A DNA stretch of 64,000 bases from Chrysoperla carnea (taxonomy: Eukaryota; Arthropoda; Insecta; Neuroptera; Chrysopidae). The DNA lies in assembly GCF_905475395.1 (NCBI RefSeq), contig NC_058337.1:90514368-90578367 (forward strand). The letters are read 5' to 3'. The translations under genes and the position numbers were made by a program. The notes beneath the pieces are model-generated. The model ran no database searches, was not told the origin of the DNA, and was given only the letters and a program-made list of their open reading frames with translations. Shown piece by piece: positions 37,385 through 48,455 of this stretch. Numbering within the stretch: the first letter of the stretch is position 1; each line of letters begins with the position of its first letter.

Positions 37385-39829
37385 ATGAAATTCTTCACTG
37401 AATATATTTTAATTATTCTAAATATTTTACTTTTATTTAATATTTTTACAAAATGCGAATCTATGGATTCACCTACCTTGTAAGTATTGAAACAAAAGCA
37501 TTTTAAAAAGTCTGATTTACACGATACTAATATTAGTATTTTTCGTAGACTGGCTGAATGCAATAACAGCTGTGATGCCTGTTTAAATGTTTTTGCACAA
37601 ACTTCAGGAGATTTTTCGCATTGTGCTATAGTGAATTCCAGGCCCATTGAAATTTGTGAATCATGCGTGGAACCTTATATATATTTAAAAGATAGTTTTG
37701 CAGAAATTTTAAAGGTATTGCTATTGTTTGTAAGTTAATTGTTACGGGGAGCCATTGTTACAATTGTTTTAATGGATTTTTTCTAGCAATCCGATTCGAA
37801 GGGAAAATGTAGTTCTCAATATTTAGATTTAGATCGTCTACAAGTTATACGATCAATTTATAACTACAACGATGATTTATGGAATAGAGCCCAATGTAAT
37901 AGTAAGTTATTAAAAATGTAATATGAAAGAGTTTGAGAGAATAAAACGATCATTGAGTTTTCGATTTAATGCTATTCAAATCCATTTGAAATTTATGATT
38001 GAAACGAACGGCAATGAATTGAAAAAACTATTGTAATTTTGTTGAAAATTTTGAATGGATTTTAATTGAAAACTGTATTTTCGTATGATTTGAATATGAA
38101 ATTTCACTACGATTACACTACGGTTCTATTATAATAGTATTATGCATAAATTAATGCAATTAACTTTAACTTCTATGGTGACCAAAAAAGTTTGGCGATA
38201 GAGTTTTATAAAAGTTGACGAAATCAAATATCAAGAACTTTTCGAAATTTTGCCTAATTTTGGAAATATTAAAATCTGAAAATCGGTGTTTTTATCTCGT
38301 TGATGCATATTATATGTGAATTATTTATATACTATTGGTTTTTATGAATGGTTATGTATGACAAAATAATTCAAAATAACATAACTCGATTCAAACCAGC
38401 ACAATCCTAATTTTTACATACTTACGCCTACTCTTTGGTAATAAAAATGTTATCCTGGTGATGTTTCAGAAACAGTAATCGAACAGAAGTTTCAAAATTT
38501 CATCACAGCATTTCTTTAAACAACTTTCATTGATATTTGTGGCAATTTTTTTTAGGTTGTTTTCAATTTCAAAATGGTAGTCTTACTAATAATTTCACGG
38601 ATGATGCAATAAAATTTCGAAAGTATTATAATAAAACTACAACTTGTATCACTACTTACAAAAATCTTGTAAGTCAAGACGAACTTTGTAGTATATGTTT
38701 CGATGATTATTTAAAATTAAATGACTTTTATCATCATATCAAACGAAAAAACCAAGATTCCATATGTTTTGATATTGTTGATTTGGTAAGTCGAGATTCT
38801 TTAATGAAAATTTATGAAAATAAATTTGTATGCCTTCTTATAGATGAATTCAACTAGGAAGTTATGGAGTGCAGATTTAAATTGTTGCCATATACGGCAA
38901 CATCCAGAAGTGATCTTTTTATTGTCTTCAGCAGGATTTGCATTATTGCCAGTAATATTTTATGTTTTAATTAAAGTTTTAACTAAACAGGACGAAGCTG
39001 CCTTAACACCTCGTAAGTATTAATATAAATTTCTCATTCAGAGTGAAAAATAAGATTTAGAAACACACGCAATTTTATTATTCCCGATGACTTGCGTGTA
39101 ATTTTCGAGTTTTAAATCAGAAAATCTAACAGCATATATGTATAAACTGAAAAATAAAGTAAAAAATGCAGTCACAGACCTTCAATCTTTATTTTCAAAT
39201 CTACGAATATTTATTGGCCTTCGATAACATGTTATCATTTAAGTAGAAAGAATTACTATTTGAAATTCGTAGAATTTAGAAAACTAAAAAAATTTAACTT
39301 AATTTGTAGCTAAGATTTCATTCAACATCTATTTAACAAATTAGAAGTTTAAAATTTTTTTAAATTTATTTCGTCCGTGGCTGTTTTATTCGAAACTAAA
39401 AGATAATGTAGACGTCAGCAATTAAAATACTTATTGCAGTTATAATCGGACTAAACTAAATGGTATTAGTTTAAATAATGCGATAGAGCAGTTTCTTGAA
39501 ATATTTTTATTTGCTGGACCGTTAGTGAGAGCGATTGCGGTCAATGTCTAGAGACCTCAAGAGTGAGAGGCTGGTTTCACAGCTAGCCATTTTCTATCTG
39601 ACCGACATATTTCATATTGCTTAACATATTTATATTACTGGACGCACAGTTTTTGATTTGATTACACTAATTAAATTTGAACTCCTAAAATATACCTTCC
39701 TATTATTTCTAAGTCTTATAAACATGTAAGTAAATCAATTAATATTTTATATAACTTATTATAATAACATTTTCAGAACATCGATTTGCTGAATCATTTC
39801 CTTCGCCTTCAAGTAGTGTCGATAGATAA
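37385..39829 (+). CDS. OSTM1: OSTM1 homologue, lysosomal ClC-7 partner
   Basis: OSTM1 is the type I membrane beta-subunit that stabilises the lysosomal Cl-/H+ exchanger ClC-7. Six exons: 37385-37479, 37549-37714, 37787-37901, 38556-38785, 38844-39012 and 39777-39829; 275 residues (human 334). A signal peptide covers about residues 1-25, a luminal domain is rich in cysteines (CNNSCDACLNVF, RPIEICESCVEPY, CSICFDDY) with N-glycosylation sites (NGS, NFT, NKT, NST), and a transmembrane helix spans about 225-247, followed by a short polar tail. NSTRKLWSADLNCC aligns with human NMTRMLWSKKFNCS. Intron 1 is 69 nt and holds an in-frame stop, so it must be spliced; a TACTAAT branch site precedes the chosen acceptor. 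An earlier AG 12 nt upstream is also in frame but sits too near the branch point. Confidence 0.88.
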
Positions 39830-40284
39830 ATTTTAGATTAAAAAAAAAAACTAGATTTTATTAAAAATGTCTATATATTTTATTATTATTTAAAAGTGTT
39901 ATTATTTTATATTAAAAAAATTTTATAATACTGAAATAGTGGCTGTTTTGATAGTATGTTACTTTAATTTTAATCAAACAACCTTAAATCGAGATTTGAT
40001 TTGTTATAATCTTAATTTTCTAAAATCAATTTGTAAAATTTGTAATTTATACTATTCTATAAAATCCATTTGTTAAATCCATTAGTAATAATTATTTTTT
40101 GGTGAATTTTATCAAAGATTGTACAAAAAATAATATTTAAAAAATAATGTAAGCAAATTTGAGATCTTTCGATTAGTATTTTAAAGTACGTTGAAATAAA
40201 AATTTTTTAAATAAAGTACATTATACAGTCTTAAAAGACAAAACTACCCATAAAACTTAATTGAAACATTTTAAAATTTTAATT

Positions 40285-42299
40285 TCATCTATGTCGAGCT
40301 TTTTTATTATTCCCTTTTTTTGCACTATTACCAGTCGTCACTGAATTTCCAATGCCACTTGTATTGGCTGATTTATGTTTTGCAGATGAATTTAACTCTT
40401 TACCACTTGAGTTAAACCCATCTTTTGGACTAACTGCACTGCTATCACTTAACCCATTCGCCATATTATAATGTAGGGCTCCTGGTGTAGATGATGTGTT
40501 ATTTGTCGAATGTTTCCCGGTTGATTTTGCGTTATTTGTTATACTGTCATGATTGTTATTTGTATTAACGCCTGTTGTAGAGTTTGATGCATTTACAGCG
40601 TTTGGTAAATTTGTATCTGAACTATCTTCATTTGTTTGTGATTCAGTTTCGCTGTTATGATCATCTATGGGGTAAAATACATGTAGTATGTCAGAATCAT
40701 TTACCTACATTAATTGTAAATTAAAAAGAACTGTGCAAAATTACAAGATGTATTAGAAGTAAGTACTCCTAACTTTCAGAAGTGTTCTGAAAAAAATTAA
40801 ACTAATTTTTTTCTATGCGATTAATAATACTATTAGAAAGCTAGGAATAATTATACTGATACACCTGAAACAACATTAATGTGTGTATATACATCTACTA
40901 TACAGAAATCTGTAATTAACCCACAGTGCGTGTTTGGGTTTTTATTGATTACAATACTTTTAAAATTAAGTATGTGGCATTTGAAAATTTTTTGAAATGC
41001 TCCGTTTTCTTTAACGAGATCCCGAAAATTGTTTGACACCTTCAAAAAGTGACAATCTTAAATTTATCATTTTGTTTGACACCTTCCAGGCCAAATTGTT
41101 GCATTTGTTATTTAATTATTGTCTTATTATAATAAATAATAATAAAAAATAAAGTGGTAATAATCAAATTTTGGTTTGTGATGCCAAAAAAAATATTTTC
41201 TGGAGATCGTGAAAGAAAACGCAGCACTTTCGATAATTTTTGCAAAAAATTATATATTACAATAGCTGTCTGTTTTTTGTTGTTGACACAATGCAAAAAG
41301 AAAGCTAAGTTGATTCAAATTCGCCATAATGAAACCGCTTGAAGTTTCAAGTGTATGGTAATCAATAAAAATTATTACTAAGACGTACTGCAGGCTAAAA
41401 GAGAGCAGTAAAATATTTAGTTTTTGAGATATTAAAATAAATGTTTGAGTCACAGTTCTTCAAAATCAAAGTATAAGATTTGATCATCGTAAATCTGTAA
41501 AGAAAACAGTTCGACTATCTCCACAAAAAAAAGGAAACTAAAATTAAAAAATCTCAAAAACAAAAAAAAAACACATTTATTCCGTAAACAAAACACCTAC
41601 ATGGAAAAAAATGATAACAAAATTCATGATCAAATGAAAATATTTACAGTTGTAATCATGAATTTTATAAAATTGTGGTAACAAAGGATAGAAATGAAAG
41701 AAATAATACAAAATTATTGGGGGAGAATAAAAAGAGCTTAATCATAATCATTCTTACTTTTTTCTTGTGATTGGTCGACTAATCCACTCACAGCCTGGAA
41801 ATTAAACAACATGTATGAATAACTTACAAATGTTGGCATCCTGAAATGTTCAAAAAACGTTTTATACTTACAGCCATGGACGTAATCGAAGATTTTGAGA
41901 ATAATCTTTCTGCTTCTTTGAATTTTCTGTTTCGTTTATCGGTTTTCGAATTTGTATTTTTATTACTGGCTAAATATCGATCCCAACCACGTATTATATT
42001 TCCATATAATTGAGTATCTTCTAAATATGAGCCTTCAAATGCATATATTTGGCGCTCTAAATTCGCTAACGTTTCCTATAATACATTATATTGTTACAGT
42101 GTAAATCAGACTTCAAATGTATCATTTTAAAGTTTTATAATTTTCAATTTGTAGAAATACATAAGCATTAGATTTTTATACTGTTTAATAAACTAAAAAA
42201 ATTGAAATTAAGTATACTTACAGCAATTTCAGCTTTTCTTTTTACAAGTTCAGCTAATTCATTTCTTGCATCAATACTTGTGTTTTGTTTAGAAGCCAT
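40285..42299 (-). CDS. MEAF6: MEAF6/Eaf6 subunit of MYST acetyltransferases
   Basis: Eaf6-type subunit found in NuA4/TIP60, HBO1 and MOZ/MORF histone acetyltransferase complexes in the nucleus. Four exons on the minus strand: 42299-42222, 42075-41872, 41794-41758 and 40664-40285; 232 residues. Residues about 12-95 are nearly identical to the human protein ([72 protein letters not shown]). The N-terminal part is the coiled coil that pairs with ING/EPC-type partners. The C-terminal about 125 residues are low-complexity N, S, T and K with a basic end, longer than and unlike the human tail. The 1.1-kb intron 3 is otherwise empty; open frames seen in it (about 40851-41453) are not coding. Head-to-head with PEX2. 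Confidence 0.93.
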
Positions 42300-42895
42300 T
42301 TTTTCTTATATGTCAAAAATGACCTATCATCAAACTTTATACATAAAATTTATTCCTTGTGCTTTTTCGTGTGTAATGCACATGTACTTATATTTTAATT
42401 TGTTTTTTTTTTAAACTTGTAATCAATTTGTAAAATTTATTTTATAGTTATTTTCAAAGTAAATAAACACTGAAAGTTGTGTTTCACGATCATAACAACA
42501 GATGGTAGAAAATTAAATGATCTTCCTTGGCGCCACCTGAAGGCCGTTAAATGTTACCTATTTTACAAGGTGTATCAAAATACAATACCGACTGTATTTA
42601 ATTAAACCAAATTTTTTGAATTGTTTTATATTATACTAATTCTTATGATTGGTTATTTTCTTTAAACCTTCCAATTAGAATAAAAATATTTACAATAGAT
42701 GATGAGTAGGAAAAAAAGATAAGAATTGAAATGGATCATGGACTCTTGGGGGTGATTCGCCTGATACACTTTGTGCAAATTTCATCTATGACAGACAGAA
42801 ACATTTTGACATTTCTAGTCATTACAAAGGTTATGTTTACAAAGTATGAAGTTATTGGTTTTAATTTTTCTTGTAGATAATAATATTTTTCGAAA
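42300..42895. promoter_or_regulatory. Shared MEAF6/PEX2 divergent promoter interval
   Basis: 596 bp separate the two start codons. It is AT-rich with no clear TATA placement for either gene; a small GC-richer stretch at about 42520-42555 (TTGGCGCCACCTGAAGG) is the only distinctive sequence. Confidence 0.45.
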
Positions 42896-44648
42896 ATGTC
42901 CACACTAAATTATTTAACAAGAGTTGCTCAAGTTGATGCTTTAAAACTAGACAATGAAATTATTGAAATATTTAAGAGACAAATTTCGGAGTTGTTGCAG
43001 TACGTTCCCGTAAGTCAAGTATTTTTATCAAAGTATAAGAACATAAATTTTTTTAAATTTCTTTCTAAAATTTTAATTACAGGCAGGACTAGCAACTAAA
43101 TATGATCCCGAAATTACCTTAATATTACGATTGTTCATGTTCAATCATTCTCTAATCAAAAATAGAGCAACTTTTGGTCAACAATTGTTAGCTATAAAAT
43201 ACGATAATATGTCGAATAATAAATTGTTGTTGTATGGAATTTTAACGCATGGTGTTAACTATATCAAAGATAGAATTCATACAATTAATTCCGAAGCTAT
43301 TCACGATTTTAATGTTACAAAATTATTGGATAGGTTAGAAGGATTGTTGTTATTAGTAAATTTAATAAATTTTTTAAATTTTTTACGTACTGGAGAAAAA
43401 CCATCGCTAGTTGATAGAATTTTAGATTTAAAACAAACTAGCACCGTAAAACGATATTTAAATAATAACATATATTCTTTTATGCAACGAGAAATTTTAT
43501 GGCATACGTTTATTGTAAGTATAATTGTCATTTTAAATGATAAATGTTGGTAAAATGATAAGTTAAAATTGAATATATAAGGGGGTTCCATTACTGTTTC
43601 TCTGATGACTGTTACTATGATTCTTTTATAGAATTTTACGAACTAAGATGAAAATCAAGAATACAATTTTTCAAAATGCCGATGTTTGTAATGCCATAGC
43701 TTTATACGAAAATTAAAGCAACTACAAATTTGTGGCACCAAAATTTAATTTAGGTTCTCATAGAAGAAGTCAGCATATTTCGAAATATCACTGATTGAAA
43801 AAGGAAATTTGATTTTCAATTATATATAGTGTTTTAAATATGAATTTTATTATTTTTGATGTGTACAAATGTGTAGATTGGTTATAATTTCTATTCCGAA
43901 AAATACATAAAACCAACCCAACCCAACATACGTCAATCCAACATAATCAACGTAACGTACGCATTTGCTTATATGAAAAAAATATCTTTTTGTATCTACT
44001 AACTAAATTTTCATTTTCAATCATGAATATCTCGAAAATTATAAAAGTAAGGGCTTGGATAATTTCTTCTTCATGTCCATTTTATTCAGAAAAGTTCTAT
44101 ATACATTTTTGCTGCTTAAAAATAGTAATGCTCGAACTGAGGGAATGTTGTGTATTTCTAATAAAAGTTATTGTTTTTATTAACGAAGTTGGGAGGTAAG
44201 AGTTAGAAATAACAATTAAAACATGGGTTTTTTCCAAAAATGCTAAATTTAATTGCTATATAAATAATTCTTAAAAATTAGTTTTTCTCTTGAAGGAATT
44301 ATTATTGATAGTTCTTCCGCTAATCAATTATCATAGCTGGGTAAGGCGTTTTAAAAATTTAAGTCCCTGGAATACAAATTCTAATCAACATCATATAGAA
44401 GCACCAAGAGTTTTTACAATTACTACAAAATGTCCAAATTGTAATGAAAAACCTGTTTTACCACACCACATGGGATGTTCACATATTTTTTGTTATTATT
44501 GTTTAAAGGTAATTTTTGAGGAAAATTAAAAAATTTAATTAGTTGAAAATTGATTATATATTTTTAGGGAAATTTAGAAGCAGATACTGGATATCAGTGC
44601 CCTGTTTGTAATTTTTCGGGGCAAAAATGTTTAAAATTTTATATGTAA
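42896..44648 (+). CDS. PEX2: PEX2, peroxisomal RING ubiquitin ligase
   Basis: PEX2 is a membrane RING E3 that, with PEX10 and PEX12, ubiquitinates the import receptor PEX5 for recycling. Four exons: 42896-43009, 43083-43514, 44296-44508 and 44568-44648; 279 residues (human 305). The N-terminus RVAQVDALKLDNE matches human RISQLDALELN. Further matches are ATFGQQLLAIKYDN, LLLVNLINFLNFLRTGEKPS, QREILWHTF and LLIVLPLIN, the hydrophobic stretches being membrane helices. The RING is complete: C228, C231, C243, H245, C248, C251, C264 and C267. Every intron is phase 0. AATAAA occurs just after the stop (about 44652). Open frames in intron 2 (43990-44199) are not coding. Confidence 0.95.
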
Positions 44649-44983
44649 CATAATAAAATGAAAATAAACTAATTAATTTGTACATGGAATTATTATTAAA
44701 TTTTCTCTCTAAATTTAAAAGTGATACTTTGCTTTAAAAGCTCAGCGATAAAATCATACTAGACAAATCGTTGAAAACACCATGCCTGTAAGATAGATTT
44801 TTAATCTTCTTTACTTGCATTTTACAAGGAGACAGAGGAGATGCTACATGTGGAGAGGGTAAATAATAAGTAAATGTAGTAATTTGGGCAGAATTTGTGT
44901 AGACCAGTAAATGAAACTTTTCGTTTTCAAACTCTTTTTGAGTACTTGGTGTAAATATGCTTTGTGTTCGTACACGCTACAAA

Positions 44984-45684
44984 GTGGTATCACAGTTGAA
45001 AAGGTATCACAGTTGAAAAGGATGGCCCAAAATTAGTGGATTTCAAAAAAAATTCTAACAAGATCGACATCAAAATTGTCTGTGTTATCAAAAAAATAAA
45101 ATTTTTTAACTTCATGACTTCATCAGAATCAAAAAAATTAAATTTTTCTCTATCATATCCAAATGTTATCCAATTTTGGTAAATTAGGTATGTAATCCTA
45201 CTAAATTTTGGCCATACTTTTTAAATTTGTGATCAAAATTAACTTAGCTCTAATAGGTTTCAAGAAAGTAGAGTCCTGGTATCGGAATTAAGCACAACAG
45301 TGATAGCTAGCAAAGAACTGGCATCACAGTTGAAAAGGATGACCCAAAATTAGTGGATTTCAAAAAAAATTCTAACAAGATCGGATCAAAATTGCCTGTG
45401 TTACCAAAAAAATAAAATTTTTTAACTTCATGACGTCATCAGAATCCAAAAAATTAAATTTTTCTCTATCATATCCAAATTTTATCCAATTTTGATAAAT
45501 TAGGTATGTAATCCTACTAAATTTTGGTCATACTTTTTAAATTTGTGATCAAAATTAACCTAGCTCTAAAAGGTTTCAAGAAAGTAGAGTCCTTGTATCG
45601 GAATTAAGCACAACAGTGATAGCTAGCAAAAAACTGGCATCACAGTTGAAAAGGATGACCCAAAATTAGTGGATTTCAAATTAG
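44984..45684. repeat. 317-bp tandem satellite, 2.2 copies
   Basis: Units start at 45003, 45320 and 45636, each with GG(T/C)ATCACAGTTGAAAAGG, giving periods of 317 and 316 bp. Units 1 and 2 are about 95% identical by eye; unit 3 stops after about 48 bp. An additional 17-bp stutter of the unit start lies at 44984-45002. The unit includes CTTCATGACGTCATCAGAAT and TTTTTCTCTATCATATCC and encodes nothing evident. Confidence 0.85.
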
Positions 45685-47275
45685 TGAATTTAGCACAGCC
45701 ACAACACCACAAACCCATACTGTTGATACTGTTAGCCCTATTACTTTGGAAACAAGAGAGATCTTTTAAAATATTATTTTGACGCTTACTTCGAAACTTT
45801 ACTTTGTATGATTTGTTTTATAAAGCAAATTGTATCTGGACGTCGTTTATAGCATCGATAAAATATGCAAAACTAAAACAAAACTAATATAAGACGTCAG
45901 AATTTATACATATTTTAGAGCGGGGAAGTTTAGTAAGTAAAATTTTGTGTACTACTAAATTATCAGCTCTATTTCGAATCCGTTTTAAATTTAAGTTAAA
46001 TAATTAATCCATATAGGGTTTATCAAGTACTTTCAGTTTTGTATTGACATAAATGGCAATCACACTTCAGGGGCAAATATTTTAATTGTTATATTACGAA
46101 GTAAACGTGAATGAAAGTTCTCGGGGTTGCTAAGAAATTTTTGTGGAGGCCGATTCTAATAATTGATGCGAGTGATTTCCTATTATGAGTCAGGACGCAT
46201 GTACACAATTCAAACAATGCTACAGAATCGCTATGTATACAGAATGCCCCGAATAACAATACGAAAGGAATTTTCGGCATGCAATGAATACAGAATTATA
46301 ATAAAAAAATATATTAAATTAGGTGGTAATTTAACAGCTTAAAAATAAATTAAATGCGAAACAAACATTTTTAATGACGTAAATGGTCACCCAAACTTGT
46401 TTATTACGTACAAACCTTTGAATTCACTTGGAAATTTTTGTTGACTTCAGTTTTGTTGCTGATTAATATTTTATGTTTCAATTTTATTTTCTATTTTAGA
46501 AACCATTTCGACAATTTCATTTATATCATTTACTCGTATCTTATCTTATCTGTGTAAGTTGATATTTTTGTATGTTAGGCAAAATGCACTCTATATGTGT
46601 TGTAACAATTGCTCAATTTTGCTGGATAAAATAGATTGAATTTTTTGAACTCAGAATTAAAACTTTTGTATATTTGTTTTTATAATATTTTATAAAAGAT
46701 TGTACATAATCTTTTTGTTGATATTGCGAAGAATAATATTTTATTTCTTAGAATCTGTAAATAAATCGTCGCTAACATTTGAATCAAATCGAATCAAATC
46801 GTATAGGAGGGTTATATTTTTCGAGGGTATGTTTGTGTATTTTTGTGGCATGCTCTATTCGTTGTTTGCGTAGTCATGGTAGGGACAATAAAATCGATGC
46901 CAGCGCTTCAAGTGAAATTTTGGCGATAAAGAAGGCCGTTATGATTAATTTGCAGTTCTTTACAAGTTAATCTTATAGAAAATGTCAAATTAAAATTATT
47001 GAAAAACACTAATTAATTAAACCTAATGCATCAAAAATTGTGAAAATATGAAATCAAATTGCACAAATATTATTTTTCAAATGTAAATTATCATAATTAT
47101 TTATTTAAATTTGTGAGACATTAATATTAAATTTTCAATAAGAGTCATAAATGCAATCCATACAATTATATATGCATCCATACAATTCTATAATTAAAGT
47201 AGTGTATCGTTACCATGGAAACGCCTCCTATTAAACTTACGCACGGTGCGAATAGCCTAAATGGCTTGATGCTTT

Positions 47276-47608
47276 TTGAGGATTAAAAACTTTCGTAAAA
47301 ATTTTTCAATTGGTTTTTTAATGTGGATACATACCAATATTCAACCCTCTAGTTCACTTTCGAAAAGTTATGAAAGTATGCAAAGCCTTAAAAACCTCAA
47401 AAAAAAAGAGATCTTGTGGTATAAAAATAGAGTAGGTGGTTGGGATGTTGATATTCTTAAAAGGCACAATCTAGACCGTACTAACCCAACTTACATGTCG
47501 ATTTTCAACACTTTGGCTCAATTTAAGAGGCTGCTATACAGTAACGCATTTTTCTTTTCTAAAAACCCTTCAAATAGTTGGAATGAACAAAATGAAATTC
47601 AACTTATT
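47276..47608 (+). pseudogene. piggyBac-like transposase relic
   Basis: An open stretch of 111 codons contains KKEILWYKNRVGGWDVDI followed by LKRHNLDRTNPTYMSIFNTL and a hydrophobic ...YSNAFFF. This matches the piggyBac pattern E-I-x-x-Y-N-x-x-x-G-G-V-D-x-L-D, then R-x-x-R/N-R-W, then hydrophobic A-x-I-N-A, but the second conserved Asp region is altered (GGWDVDI in place of GGVDTLD). It is a short piece with no terminal repeats found, so a decayed fragment of a DNA transposon. Similarity is from memory; the flanks of the motif are weak. Confidence 0.45.
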
Positions 47609-48088
47609 TGAAAAAAAGGAGATCGTTGGAGAAGTCCAAACATTCGAGAAACAAATAGGTATATAGAATATAGGTATCTTAAAATTTTTAGGCTGGAGGG
47701 TTTTATTGAACCCTTTAAAATACAATATTTAAAAATAAGTAATTAATTAAAAAATTGGTAATTGTTTATTTCAGAAAAATAAAATATGCATAAAATGTAC
47801 AAAAATTTTAAATCAGTTTTTTTTATCACACATTACAAAATTATATAAAATATGTAAATTAATAATAAAAATAATAATTATTAATTAATACAAAAAGTGG
47901 GTATTGCTTTGTTTTTAATGTACATACATAAAAATTATATTTAAAGACAAAAGAGAATAAAAATTCATTCTAAAACAAAAAACAAGAGAGTTGTGAAAAT
48001 CATAAAATGGAATAAGAAAATAAAAAAATTTAAGATGAAAAATAAATAATAGATGATTGAAATGAAAATATTTATATACATAAGATAG

Positions 48089-48116
48089 ATTAGATAGATA
48101 GATAGATAGATAGATA
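48089..48116. repeat. (GATA)n microsatellite
   Basis: About seven uninterrupted GATA/TAGA units. Confidence 0.9.
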
Positions 48117-48455
48117 AAAAGAAAATAGCAAAATAAGGAATAAATTAGAAAAATAGAATAAACAAATAATATTATTTATAATAATAAATTAAGTTAAAAA
48201 TTTAATTGAGTAAGAACATAAAATGTAGCAAAGTTTGACATATTTCATGAGAGATCTGAATTTGTGACATTTTGAATTAAGCGTTTAATGCTTTTGTTTT
48301 TATTCGTCAAACTTATTTCGAATTAATGAGTATAATATATTATATTGGAAATAATAATTGATTAAATATATAAATATGTATATTATATTTGTTTCGTTCT
48401 AAATTGAGATGTTTCGTTCGATATACTCGGCGGGTACTCGTTCAATTTAAATTAT

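Larger units (their letters stand above)
44649..48455. other. PEX2 to cuticle gene spacer
   Basis: Apart from the satellite (44984-45684), the piggyBac-like relic (about 47276-47608) and a GATA microsatellite (48089-48116), this is plain AT-rich DNA. From about 47700 to 48455 it is very A/T-rich and may include the 3' untranslated region of the cuticular gene on the minus strand. Confidence 0.5.

Noticed and set aside
37487-37738. Open frame beginning MKQKHFKKSDL as the start of OSTM1
   Set aside because: Its first part is intron 1; the signal-peptide exon at 37385 and a branch site/acceptor at 37548 explain the gene better.
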